From contig CAIVWH010000015.1 in assembly GCA_903909605.1 (NCBI GenBank), forward strand, positions 1-64,000: a DNA stretch of 64,000 nucleotides, read 5' to 3'. Each line of letters opens with the position of its first letter. Position 1 is the first letter of the stretch. The stretch is from an uncultured Micrococcales bacterium. GTDB lineage: Bacteria > Actinomycetota > Actinomycetes > Actinomycetales > Microbacteriaceae. Below the pieces are notes generated by a model that was not told where the DNA came from, made no database searches, and was given only the letters and a program-made list of their open reading frames with translations. The position numbers and the translations under genes were made by a program. Below, piece after piece: positions 8,337 to 16,650 of the stretch.

Positions 8337-9887
8337 ATGACTGAATCGAGTGCCGCACAGCCGACTGCCGAGACTAAGCCGGCTGCTGGCGAATCGCTCA
8401 CTCAGACAACCGGCCAGTGGCTCAAGGCCTGGTTGAACTCGGATGACCATACCAAGATTGCATCAGGCAAACGTGGGCAGTACGCACTTCTGCTGGATGC
8501 GGTTTTGGTCGAGTGCCGGTTCGGTAACTCGCAATTGGCCACTGTTGGCAGTGCTCAGTTGCACGATTTTTATCGCAAGAAACTTCGCAAGACCCTGCCC
8601 CACGCGGTGGCTGATCTAATCTATGGCTACGCGCACTTCGCGCTTCGAGCAGCCGCGAAACAGGGCAGGGCGAAAGCCGACCTCGACTTCGATGCCAGGT
8701 GGGTTGCTCATCTCGTTGCGAAAACAGTTCGGCAGACCATGGTTAGTTTGCTCGGCATTCTGATTTTGCTTGGCGGCGGGTTTCTGGCCAACTCAGCGAT
8801 TATTGCGGCGCGAGACGGCGAAGACTTGGTTGGCACGGTGGTCACCCAGGCTCGCGAATTGGGACTTGGCCCGGTGGTGGCAACTATCGAAAACTTCTAC
8901 TACCAATACATTGAGCGCCCGGTAGTAGGAGGAACTCCTTCGGAGGCAGCCAACTTTGGCGGCGCCACTGCAGCATCATCGCCGACGCCTAGCACCAGCT
9001 ACAAGCCGGCCACCATCGCAAACGAACCGCAGTGGGGGGTGGCTAGCCCAGCTTCGACTCTGCCGCCGCAGGTCTCAACTCCGGCGCAGACTCCGATGCC
9101 AGATGAGGGCATCTGGGAGCCAACCAAGATTCAGGTGAACGGATCGACCGCGGTTTACGTTGCTCGCATTCGACCAGATGACGTTCACACCTCCTATTAC
9201 GCGAACCTAGTGTGGTTCGATCCGAAGCAGCTGGCCTTCGAGCAAATTCCCGGCACCCACGTTCCCGAAGGAAACTACGACCACGGCACCGGCCAGGTTG
9301 CTCTAGATCGCCGCCCCTATTACGTTGCGGGTCTCGCAGATGCATTCTTGCTTGGCGACAGCCAAGGCGGCTACATGCTTGGCGACAAAGTGATTCGCAA
9401 AATGGTTGACGGCCGCGCGACCCTGGTCACCTACACGGATGGAAGCATCGACGTTGTTCAGTGGGGTCGCGATCCGGTGCGCAGCAACATCCAGGCGGCA
9501 AGGCAGAATCTTTCGCTAAACGTTGATGGCGGCGTTAGTCAGGTGCTGAGTGAAACCCAGAATAAATGGGGTTGGGTCTGGCATGGAGTTGGCAGCGGCG
9601 GGAACCTCGTTTGGCGTTCAGCAATTGGCGTGCGCGCAGACGGCACGGTTGTCTACTGCGTTGGAAACTGGTTGAGTGCCAAGTCACTTGCCGACATGAT
9701 GGTTCGTGCCGGGGCAGTGCGCTCGATGATTCTCGACATGAACTCCGGATACGCCAACGGCTATTTCTATGGCCCGTATCCAGGCGGACAGAAAATCGAC
9801 CCGACAATTCCTCGCGAGGTTACTCGCTTTTGGAACCCGAGCACTCGTGACTTCATCGCTGTGTTCATGAAGTCACCGGCAAACTAA
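8337..9887 (+). CDS. Membrane-anchored phosphodiester glycosidase-like protein (DUF2233)
   Basis: 516 residues in three parts. First, an N-terminal region of about 125 residues, predicted cytoplasmic, that I do not recognise. Second, one transmembrane helix (around MVSLLGILILLGGGFLANSA). Third, after a Pro/Ser/Thr-rich linker, a C-terminal outside domain. That domain carries NVDGGVSQ, the WRSAIGVRADGTVVY strand pair and the LADMMVRAGAVRSMILDMNSG block, which resemble the NAGPA/DUF2233 phosphodiester glycosidase fold. Such enzymes remove sugars linked through phosphodiesters, so a cell-wall or teichoic-type polymer is a plausible substrate. ATG 8337 was chosen because the longer frame runs into the upstream gene. 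It converges on dprE2 with a 4-base overlap. Confidence 0.72.
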   Translation: MTESSAAQPTAETKPAAGESLTQTTGQWLKAWLNSDDHTKIASGKRGQYALLLDAVLVECRFGNSQLATVGSAQLHDFYRKKLRKTLPHAVADLIYGYAHFALRAAAKQGRAKADLDFDARWVAHLVAKTVRQTMVSLLGILILLGGGFLANSAIIAARDGEDLVGTVVTQARELGLGPVVATIENFYYQYIERPVVGGTPSEAANFGGATAASSPTPSTSYKPATIANEPQWGVASPASTLPPQVSTPAQTPMPDEGIWEPTKIQVNGSTAVYVARIRPDDVHTSYYANLVWFDPKQLAFEQIPGTHVPEGNYDHGTGQVALDRRPYYVAGLADAFLLGDSQGGYMLGDKVIRKMVDGRATLVTYTDGSIDVVQWGRDPVRSNIQAARQNLSLNVDGGVSQVLSETQNKWGWVWHGVGSGGNLVWRSAIGVRADGTVVYCVGNWLSAKSLADMMVRAGAVRSMILDMNSGYANGYFYGPYPGGQKIDPTIPREVTRFWNPSTRDFIAVFMKSPAN

Positions 9888-10627
9888 ATCGATAGTCGGT
9901 CGTAGATTCGATTCGGAATCAACCCGGCGATAAACATGACAACTCTCCAGCGGCCGGGTAGGTAAACCTTACGCTTGCCCCGCTCCATCGCTTTGATGCC
10001 AATGGCGGCAACTCGCTCCGGCGAGGCGATCAGCGGCTTGGGGCCCTGAGAGCTGGTCATCATCGGGGTATCGGTCGGCCCCGGCTTCCAGATCGTCAGG
10101 CTCGCCTTTGTGCCAGTCAGTCGGCCGGCGGCTCCCTCCACAAAGGTTTCGAGGAACGACTTCGAAGCCCCGTAGGTGTAGAGCTCACGCCGCCCGCGAT
10201 CTGCAGCAACCGAGCCGATGATTGCGAGGCGACCGAATTTCTGCTTTTCAAACACACCAAGGATGCGCTCGGCAAACATGGCCGGTGAGGTTGCGTTGAT
10301 GGCAATCGAGTCGGCCAGAACCTCCAAGCTGCTTGACGCGTCGCTCTGAACAGTGAGCACACCCTGGGCGATTAGGGCAAGGTCAATCGGGCCATCCTTG
10401 ACGATTGAATCGATGGTCTTCACGATTTTCCTTTGATCGAGAAAATCAATCACAATCTGATGGGCAACCGTGCCGGGGTTGCGCAAGCTTAGATTCTCGG
10501 CCATGCGGGCAAGCTTTTTCTTGTCGCGCGCGATCAGGTAGAACTCGGATGCTTCGCGCGCAGCCCAGATCTGCGCTGCGGCCTCGGCGATTGCAGAGGT
10601 TGCGGCCGTGATGACGATTCGCTTCAC
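9884..10627 (-). CDS. dprE2: Decaprenylphosphoryl-2-keto-ribose reductase (SDR), DprE2-like
   Basis: Short-chain dehydrogenase of 247 residues, proposed to reduce decaprenylphosphoryl-2-keto-erythro-pentose to decaprenylphosphoryl-arabinose with NAD(P)H. It has an N-terminal nucleotide-binding strand (RIVITAATSAIAEAAA, with the usual Gly motif altered), the catalytic Ser in IIGSVAAD and Tyr-Lys in YGASK. Assignment to DprE2 rather than a generic SDR rests on its 1-base overlap (TAGTG, GTG start) with the dprE1-like gene and on the nearby UbiA gene. Confidence 0.85.
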   Translation of the reverse strand: MKRIVITAATSAIAEAAAQIWAAREASEFYLIARDKKKLARMAENLSLRNPGTVAHQIVIDFLDQRKIVKTIDSIVKDGPIDLALIAQGVLTVQSDASSSLEVLADSIAINATSPAMFAERILGVFEKQKFGRLAIIGSVAADRGRRELYTYGASKSFLETFVEGAAGRLTGTKASLTIWKPGPTDTPMMTSSQGPKPLIASPERVAAIGIKAMERGKRKVYLPGRWRVVMFIAGLIPNRIYDRLSI

Positions 10628-11928
10628 TATTTTCCTAACAGTCGTTTGGATTGCGCCGAGCTAATTCCCGGATCGCGCTGTTTGTTGAACTTCCTGATTG
10701 CATCTTCGCCGAAACTTGCGGCGAAGGTCTCTTGAGACATAGCCGCATCCTTCGACGGATTTACTCGGCCGCCGAATTCGGTGGTGATTTCATCCAGGCG
10801 CTTTAACAACTTTCGGGTGCTGTCGCCGCGATTGGCAAAGTCCAGCGCCAGGGTTACCCCCTCAATTGGGTAAGTCAGCAACCCCGGACGTTTGCGTTTG
10901 CCGGTGGTCTTCAGCACTGAAACTGCCGAACGTTCACTTGAGTTTCTTACGGCTGCGACAAGTGCCTCGAGACCTTCGCGGGCAGCGTCAGCGGGGATGA
11001 GCGCCTGATGCTGATAGAAGCCGCGTGGTCCGTAGGCCCGGTTCCAGTGCTTGATGGCGTCGAGTGGGTAGAAGAAGGGCTTGTAGTGGGCGACCGTGCG
11101 GCCGAGACCACGCTTGCCCAACTGCCAGTACCCCTCGGCCAATGCGCCAACGGTTAGGCCATTGATGAAACCGATTGGTGGGGTAAATGGCACCGACACC
11201 GAGCGGTCAGAAGGTGCAGGTCGGTCGGGGTTATCCGTGCTGTCATCGCCGCGATTGAAGATACCGCGAACCGCATTGCGCTTGATGTCGAGCCACGAGA
11301 CCGTGTATTCGTTTGAAGACGACTCTTGGGTCAGCGACCAGAATTCATCGAGTGAGCCAAAGGAGAGTGATTCGGCATCGATCCATGGGCCGGCAACTTT
11401 CTTCAGCTTGATGCTTGCGCTCACAATGAACCCGGTCAGGCCAAGTCCACCGATGGTCGCGGCAAAGAGGTCTCGGTGCCAAAGTTTTGAAAGGCTCAGC
11501 AAAGTGCCGTCGGTGCGCATCAGCTCGATTGCGGTGATGTGTTCACCGATGGTTCCGTGGCTGTGGTGGTTCTTTCCGTGAACGTCATTTGCGATCGCGC
11601 CACCGACGGTCACGAACTGGGTACCCGGGGTCACGGGCAAGGCAAAGCCGCGAGGCATAAAAATAGCCTGAAGTTCACCGAGCGTCACTCCGGCCTCAAC
11701 GGTGACCACGCCGGTGCGCTCGTTGAAATCTAGGATGTGATCCAGCCGCCGCGATGACCAGACCGTGTCGCTCAAGGCCTGATCGCCGTATGCGCGGCCA
11801 TTGCCACGGGGAATCGCAGGAGTCAGATTGCTTGCGTTTTTTAACGCTTTAGCGAAGGTTGGCGCATCCGAGATGGTGACCAGGCGAGCATCTGCTCGGT
11901 TGGTCAAACCCCAACCTGAAAATTTCAT
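10627..11928 (-). CDS. dprE1: Decaprenylphosphoryl-ribose 2'-oxidase (FAD), DprE1-like
   Basis: Flavoenzyme of 433 residues that oxidises decaprenylphosphoryl-ribose at C2. The FAD-binding half includes PRGNGRAYGDQ, VTVGGAIANDVHGKNHHSHGT and IELMRTDG. The C-terminal half carries FGGRVNPSKDA, whose Lys matches the active-site Lys of the mycobacterial enzyme. The segment equivalent to the benzothiazinone-binding Cys (Cys387 in M. tuberculosis) reads GVTLALDF, with Ala near residue 361 in its place. ATG 11928 is preferred because TTAGGAG lies just before it; an in-frame start lies 30 bases further upstream. It is divergent from the UbiA gene across about 70 bases. Confidence 0.9.
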   Translation of the reverse strand: MKFSGWGLTNRADARLVTISDAPTFAKALKNASNLTPAIPRGNGRAYGDQALSDTVWSSRRLDHILDFNERTGVVTVEAGVTLGELQAIFMPRGFALPVTPGTQFVTVGGAIANDVHGKNHHSHGTIGEHITAIELMRTDGTLLSLSKLWHRDLFAATIGGLGLTGFIVSASIKLKKVAGPWIDAESLSFGSLDEFWSLTQESSSNEYTVSWLDIKRNAVRGIFNRGDDSTDNPDRPAPSDRSVSVPFTPPIGFINGLTVGALAEGYWQLGKRGLGRTVAHYKPFFYPLDAIKHWNRAYGPRGFYQHQALIPADAAREGLEALVAAVRNSSERSAVSVLKTTGKRKRPGLLTYPIEGVTLALDFANRGDSTRKLLKRLDEITTEFGGRVNPSKDAAMSQETFAASFGEDAIRKFNKQRDPGISSAQSKRLLGK

Positions 11929-11998
11929 TTCGCTCCTAACCTGCATAAGCCTAGACACCTCTGGTTGACCTAGGCTGAAGGAGTTGTTGGGAGTAGCG

Positions 11999-12847
11999 AT
12001 GAAGAAATGGCCGGCTTGGTTGAGGCTGCTTCGCCCAACCCAGTGGGTGAAGAATCTCTTCGTTTTTGCGCCGGCTCTCTTCGGCAGTCGCCTTGGCGAC
12101 CTGAGCGCTTGGGGCCTTTCGACCTTCGCATTTGTAAGTTTCTGCCTTGCGGCCTCGCTGGTCTACGTCGTGAACGACTATTTAGACGTCGAAGCCGATC
12201 GCGCTCATCCGACGAAGCGATTTACTCGCCCAATTGCAGCCGGGCAGGTGGGCGTTGGTCAGGCACGGATGCTCGCGCTGATCTTGCTGGCACTGGTCGC
12301 GCTCGCGATGGTGGTTGAGCCGGCTTTGGCTGCCCCGACTATCGCGTACCTCCTTGTGAATGTTGTCTACAGCCTGATTTTGCGCGGAGTACCGGTGGTT
12401 GATCTGGTCATCATTTCGCTCGGATTTGTTGCTCGCGTTTGGGCTGGCGCGCAGATCATCGCCGTGCCACTTACCCCGTGGATTCTGATTGACACATTCT
12501 TCTTAGCGCTTTATCTTTCGGCGATGAAGCGTCGAAGCGAATTCCTGCGTGACCTATCGAACACTCGCAAGTCACTTGGTCGTTACAACCTTGGTTTGAT
12601 AAACACGCTGGTTGGGCTAGGCGCAATCGGGGCAGTGCTTGGTTACAGCGTCTTCGCTTTCCAGGTGCGCGGCGAACTCGCTTTCACTGCCGTGTTTGTG
12701 GTTCTTGGGGTTGCCCGCTTCTGGCGCCTAGCAAACTCAATTTCTGACTCACAGTCGCCGACCGATCGCATAATTCACGACCCTTGGATGCTTGTCATCA
12801 CCGGCGGTTGGGCGTTGAGCTGTCTGCTAATCCTGGTGTCGATCTAG
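11999..12847 (+). CDS. UbiA-family decaprenyl-phosphate phosphoribosyltransferase
   Basis: Membrane prenyltransferase-fold enzyme of 282 residues, equivalent to Rv3806c (DPPR synthase), which transfers 5-phosphoribose from PRPP to decaprenyl phosphate. It has about nine helices. The first Asp-rich motif is NDYLDVEADRAHPTKRF and the second region is LGFVARVWAGAQ...SAMKRRSEF. The NDxxDxxxDrxHPtKR form is the one seen in DPPR synthases rather than in quinone or heme prenyltransferases. ATG 11999 has GGGAG five bases upstream. With the divergent dprE1-dprE2 pair it gives a complete route to decaprenylphosphoryl-arabinose, except for the phosphatase step. Confidence 0.88.
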   Translation: MKKWPAWLRLLRPTQWVKNLFVFAPALFGSRLGDLSAWGLSTFAFVSFCLAASLVYVVNDYLDVEADRAHPTKRFTRPIAAGQVGVGQARMLALILLALVALAMVVEPALAAPTIAYLLVNVVYSLILRGVPVVDLVIISLGFVARVWAGAQIIAVPLTPWILIDTFFLALYLSAMKRRSEFLRDLSNTRKSLGRYNLGLINTLVGLGAIGAVLGYSVFAFQVRGELAFTAVFVVLGVARFWRLANSISDSQSPTDRIIHDPWMLVITGGWALSCLLILVSI

Positions 12848-12872
12848 GCAAAGTCTGCTGACCAAGCAAATT

Positions 12873-12896
12873 CGAAATGGCTATTCGGCCATTTCG
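12873..12896. terminator. Hairpin between convergent genes
   Basis: CGAAATGGC (12873-12881) and GCCATTTCG (12888-12896) form a perfect 9-bp stem with a 6-base loop, between the UbiA gene and the convergent HicB-like gene, whose stop lies inside it. There is no long T-run on either strand, so it may be a weak bidirectional terminator. Confidence 0.5.
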
Positions 12897-13270
12897 GTAG
12901 AACATGGCGCAAGCTGCGCAACGCGCTGAGGGCTAACCCCGAGCAACACCGCGATGTCGCGCATCGTGAGCCCTTCGTCGCGCATTCGCGAAACTACATC
13001 GCGAATCTCATTTGACGCCTCGTCTTGCAAGCGAGCTGCCTCACGTGATTTTTCCTGTGCAGACTCTAGGTCGCAAATGATTCCCGGCATAACCGCTTCA
13101 ACCTTGATGATGATGTCGCAGCGTGATTCTCCGGTTGCGGCTTCGGCCAGGTCTTTGATCTGCTCGGTGGCCTTATCCAGGCGCTTTGCGGTGGTGACCA
13201 GGTTGCCAAGTTGCGGCACCTCGACACGCCAACCGTCGGCCTGTCGTTCGAACTTTGCCTTGATTTCCAA
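12881..13270 (-). CDS. HicB-like protein with C-terminal helix-turn-helix
   Basis: Small protein of about 129 residues. The first 45 residues (IKAKFERQADGWRVEVPQL followed by TTAKRLDKATEQIKDL) resemble the HicB partial RNase H fold. A charged helical linker follows. The end, EGLTMRDIAVLLGVSPQRVAQL, is a clear helix-turn-helix. I place the start at TTG 13270 because GGAGGTG stands 4 bases before it; an in-frame ATG at 13285 would bury that site inside the gene. No HicA-like toxin is adjacent, so it may be a solitary regulator, and the divergent DoxX-like gene is a candidate target. Confidence 0.7.
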   Translation of the reverse strand: MEIKAKFERQADGWRVEVPQLGNLVTTAKRLDKATEQIKDLAEAATGESRCDIIIKVEAVMPGIICDLESAQEKSREAARLQDEASNEIRDVVSRMRDEGLTMRDIAVLLGVSPQRVAQLAPCSTEMAE

Positions 13271-13308
13271 GGGGCACCTCCGCATCCAAGAATCTTGTCT
13301 AGGGCTAC

Positions 13309-13338
13309 TTGACTAAATCTGTCTAGTAGTGCTTTACT
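13309..13338 (+). promoter_or_regulatory. Probable promoter of the DoxX-like gene
   Basis: TTGACT (13309-13314) and TTTACT (13333-13338) are separated by 18 bases, 48 bases before the DoxX-like start. The same stretch lies just upstream of the divergent HicB-like gene. Confidence 0.5.
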
Positions 13339-13386
13339 TACAACCATAAAGGCGGGAACCCGCCAAGACAATAGAAAGGCAGACAA

Positions 13387-13806
13387 ATGCTAAGTCTCAT
13401 CATCGCCCTGGCGGGCATCGCCCTCGGAATCTTCGTTGCCATCGCCTTCTTCAAGGCTGGCCGCTTCAAGCTCACCGGAACCAAAGAGGCATTCGCCGCT
13501 GCACAGTGGGGCTGGGCTGAGAAGATCTCGCTCGGCACCATCCGTTTGATCGGTCTGCTCGAAGTACTCGGCGCAATCGGCGCTGTTGTCGCACCAATCG
13601 TTGCGCTCATCCCAGGTTTCGAGTGGGCTCAGGGCTTCGGTGTTGCAGCAACCGGCGGCCTCGCACTGACCATGGTTGGCGCAATCATCGTTCACCAGTC
13701 GCGCGGCGAGTCAAAGTACACCTTGAAGATGAACCTTGGCCTGTTGGCACCGGCAGTTATCGCAGCAGTGCTCGATGCACTGGTTGCTCTGCCAATCAAG
13801 TTCTAA
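13387..13806 (+). CDS. DoxX-like family membrane protein
   Basis: Membrane protein of 139 residues with four hydrophobic helices, typical of the DoxX-like family (PF13564). Conserved-looking elements are FFKAGRFKLTGTKEAF after the first helix and GLLEVLGAIGAV at the second. The biochemical role of the family is unclear; some DoxX proteins take part in thiol/quinone redox chemistry. GAAAGG lies 8 bases before ATG 13387. Its stop overlaps the stop of the convergent S-component gene by 3 bases. Confidence 0.8.
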   Translation: MLSLIIALAGIALGIFVAIAFFKAGRFKLTGTKEAFAAAQWGWAEKISLGTIRLIGLLEVLGAIGAVVAPIVALIPGFEWAQGFGVAATGGLALTMVGAIIVHQSRGESKYTLKMNLGLLAPAVIAAVLDALVALPIKF

Positions 13807-14573
13807 AGCTTCTTTTCAAATCCGGCCCTGTTCGCCGCACGTCTTAGTGTCGGCAGCAGGGCCGGTGCAGTTAAGGCAAGCAGCACGCAGGTTGTAGCGG
13901 CGCGCCCCGTGTCCCAGAGCAACCCTCCGGTGAACAACTCAAATTTCAGAAAAGTCTGCAAGTTTTCTAGGATGCCCGCGCCGGCAACATAACTCAGGCT
14001 CGAGTGATCGCCGGCTAAAAACGGCCAGTTCCACAACGTCATCAGCGCTCCGTAGAAGTATGCGCCCACGATTGCGAAGACAACCAGGATAGCAATCTGG
14101 CTCCATTTGTTTCTGGTGCGCGGAAGTAACCCAGCACCAAGACCGACCAAACCTGCTGCCATCATCTGGAACGGCAACCACGGGCCGACTCCCGCGCCGA
14201 TGAGTGCAGAAACCAAAAGCGACAGAGAGCCAATTAGGTAACCGAACGCCGAGCGAAATACGTAGCCCGCAATGATGATCAGAAAAAATACGGTTTCGAT
14301 TCCGGCCATACCGGCGCCAAGCAAACGCACCAAAGAGTTCACGGCAGTCAGCACCGCCAGGGTCGCGAGTTTCTTGCTGTCGAGTGCTCCCGCCGAAAGT
14401 TCAACCAGCCCGAAGATCACGAGAGCGGGCATCAAGGCCATCAGTAGGGTCTGGGCAACGGCATCCTGGCTCGGGTTCACAATCACCAGTGGCCAGGCGA
14501 AGGCAAGCAGCGATGCGCCGGCCATGAGGGTCAGTGCCAGCTTGGCTGCTAATGACTTATTGCTGGTAATCAT
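13803..14573 (-). CDS. ECF transporter S component, probably for cobalamin
   Basis: Substrate-binding membrane subunit of an energy-coupling-factor transporter: 256 residues with about eight hydrophobic segments and little charge between them. The cobalamin assignment is inferred. It is the last gene of an operon that begins with a B12 riboswitch and two intrinsic-factor-like proteins, and it resembles CbrT-type S components in size. Its ATG overlaps the stop of the double ATPase gene (ATGA), so it is translationally coupled to its partners. Confidence 0.78.
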   Translation of the reverse strand: MITSNKSLAAKLALTLMAGASLLAFAWPLVIVNPSQDAVAQTLLMALMPALVIFGLVELSAGALDSKKLATLAVLTAVNSLVRLLGAGMAGIETVFFLIIIAGYVFRSAFGYLIGSLSLLVSALIGAGVGPWLPFQMMAAGLVGLGAGLLPRTRNKWSQIAILVVFAIVGAYFYGALMTLWNWPFLAGDHSSLSYVAGAGILENLQTFLKFELFTGGLLWDTGRAATTCVLLALTAPALLPTLRRAANRAGFEKKL

Positions 14574-15817
14574 CGGCTCACCTGCTCAAGACCGGTTTCT
14601 GTCAGGCGTAGCTCTCGGTCGATAAGACCAGCCAGGAATGCCCGATTGTGACTCACCACAACAACGGCGGTGCCTGCGGCCGCGAGGTTGGCGATTGCCT
14701 GGCGCAACAGGTTGAGGGTTGCGTGTTCGAGGCCCCGGTTTGGCTCATCGAGAAGCAAGAGGTCGGCCTCGCGGCTCAGCTGAATGGCAAGCACGAGAGC
14801 TAGTTGCTGGCCCGCACTCAGGTCTCGCGGATGCGCATCCGGTTGAAGATCGAAACCGAGCGCTCGCAATCGCGCAAAGGTAGTGCCGGGGTCTGTGTCA
14901 CGAAGTTTGTCTGCGTCTGTAAGTTCGAGTGCAACAGTCTCGAAAATCAAAAGGTCTGCCGGCTCCTGTGGCACCATCACGCACCGGATGCCGGAAGAAG
15001 CCCCGTCATAGATTGCATCTAGCAATCTGCTCTTACCGATTGCATTTGGCCCAGTTAGGCCAACAATCTCACCGGCGCGCATAGTGAATCGATCAAGGTC
15101 GTAGTTCTCAACTTGATCGGGCCCGCGAGTTTTTGCAACCTGATTGAAGCTGCGCTCTGGTATCGAGGTCGAGCCAAGGTTTATCACTCGGTCAAACTTC
15201 AGGTTGCCTTGCTCTGAGTCGTGCGTGGTCAACACAACACAAATTTTCTTTTCATCGGCCAGCCGGCTAAGCGTCGAGTTGATTCGTTTCGAATTGATTT
15301 CATCGAGGCGCGAAGTTGGTTCGTCGAGCAGCACATAATCGGCTCCGCTTGCAAGTGCGGCTGCAATCGCGACAAGCTGTTGCTCTCCACCTGAGAGTTC
15401 TTGCACCCGTCGGTCAAGCAGGTCGGCAATCTCCAATTGGCTGGCGACATCGAGGATGCGGGCGCTGACTGAATTCGCAGCCAGCCCCAATTGGGTCGGG
15501 CCAAAGGCAATCTCGTCGCGCACGGTTTCTGCCACGAAGCCGAGGGTTGGCTGCTGGCTCACGAAGCTGATTCGAGCCGCTGTCTCGTGCGGCTTGAGAC
15601 CGGATATGCCAAGCGAATCAAGCACGCGCCTGCCGCTAACCTCTGCGTTCCAAAACTCTGGAACAAGACCACAAATGGCGCGCAGCAGGGTGGTTTTTCC
15701 AGAGCCCACCGGCCCTGCGACAGCCACCAATTCACCGGGAACAAAATCGACATTCAACTCACTCCACAGGGGTCGACCGGTCGAATCAGTGCAGGTGAAG
15801 TCTCGAAGCTGAAGCAT
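14570..15817 (-). CDS. ECF transporter ATPase, fused A-A'
   Basis: 415-residue protein with two ABC domains in one chain, giving the two motor halves of an ECF transporter. Domain 1 has Walker A GPVGSGKTTLLRA, signature ELSGGEQQLVAIAAAL and Walker B VLLDEPTSRLD. Domain 2 has GPNAIGKSRLLDA, signature DLSAGQQLALVLAIQL and LLLLDEPNRGLE. The second domain's P-loop and signature are slightly degenerate, common in fused EcfA proteins. Start and stop overlap the neighbouring T and S genes by 1 and 3 bases, as expected for a complex made in fixed ratio. Confidence 0.9.
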   Translation of the reverse strand: MLQLRDFTCTDSTGRPLWSELNVDFVPGELVAVAGPVGSGKTTLLRAICGLVPEFWNAEVSGRRVLDSLGISGLKPHETAARISFVSQQPTLGFVAETVRDEIAFGPTQLGLAANSVSARILDVASQLEIADLLDRRVQELSGGEQQLVAIAAALASGADYVLLDEPTSRLDEINSKRINSTLSRLADEKKICVVLTTHDSEQGNLKFDRVINLGSTSIPERSFNQVAKTRGPDQVENYDLDRFTMRAGEIVGLTGPNAIGKSRLLDAIYDGASSGIRCVMVPQEPADLLIFETVALELTDADKLRDTDPGTTFARLRALGFDLQPDAHPRDLSAGQQLALVLAIQLSREADLLLLDEPNRGLEHATLNLLRQAIANLAAAGTAVVVVSHNRAFLAGLIDRELRLTETGLEQVSR

Positions 15818-16650
15818 TATCCAGCCACTCGTCTGCGCAGGGCTAGCGAGCCGGCGCCCAGGCCAAGCCCAATTGCCACCAGGGCGATTGCGAACGGTGG
15901 CTGCCCAAAGAGCAATTGGCTGATGCCAAGCGCATCTACGAGCATGCCGGCAGCTGCGAGGAATCGAGCCAGGCGCAGCCGAGCAGGCGACAGTTTTCCC
16001 TGAGAGCCGAACCCGCGAACATCCATGCTGGCGGCCAAGTGAATTGAGCGTTCGAAGGCATCCTCGAAAACTGGAACGACTATCGCGCTAAAGCCAAGGC
16101 CTCTTGCGTGGCCGCGCAGTCGCGACGAGCGCCTGATTCGAGCGATGCTCTCGGTGAGTTGCGGAATGAAATTCAGGGCAAGCACCACGCTCGTTGCAAT
16201 TTCAAAAAGTGCGCCAGGTGCCTTACGCAGTAGCCTCCTCGAATCAACAAGCAGGTTGGCGGCAGTGACTACCGCAACGATTGCCGCAAGGCGCGAGCCA
16301 TCGAAGAAGGCCTTAGCTAACTCGCTAGCCGAAATCGGGCCGAGCAGGTCAAGATTGCCAAGGCCGAAATTCACACGGATGTCTGGCAACTGAAAAAGCG
16401 CATCGGGCTCGGACCCACCCGAGAACACCACGCGGAACAAGACACGAATCAGAATGATGCCGATGGTTAGCGAAAGAATTAGGCGAACTGGAACAGCAGA
16501 CTTGCGAACTCTGCTGACCAGCCAAACCAAAAGCACCGAACCGATCAGCACCGTCAAGTTGAGCCAGAGTGAGGTGGAAAGCGAGATCTCAAAGACTGTG
16601 CCGATGGCCACCAGCCAAACGGCACCAGGAAAGCGCGCGACTACTTGCAT
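15817..16650 (-). CDS. ECF transporter T component (EcfT)
   Basis: Transmembrane scaffold of an ECF transporter, 277 residues, with N-terminal helices, a cytoplasmic coupling region and further helices. The coupling region carries the two Arg-Gly motifs that contact the ATPases: RLRGHARGLGFS and MDVRGFGSQ. It overlaps the preceding secreted-protein gene by 10 bases and the ATPase gene by 1 base (TAATG). Confidence 0.9.
   Translation of the reverse strand: MQVVARFPGAVWLVAIGTVFEISLSTSLWLNLTVLIGSVLLVWLVSRVRKSAVPVRLILSLTIGIILIRVLFRVVFSGGSEPDALFQLPDIRVNFGLGNLDLLGPISASELAKAFFDGSRLAAIVAVVTAANLLVDSRRLLRKAPGALFEIATSVVLALNFIPQLTESIARIRRSSRLRGHARGLGFSAIVVPVFEDAFERSIHLAASMDVRGFGSQGKLSPARLRLARFLAAAGMLVDALGISQLLFGQPPFAIALVAIGLGLGAGSLALRRRVAG

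Noticed and set aside
13822-13865. Strong hairpin CCGGCCCTG/CAGGGCCGG near the end of the ECF S-component gene
   Set aside because: It lies within coding sequence before the stop and has no T-run on either strand, so I cannot support a terminator call.
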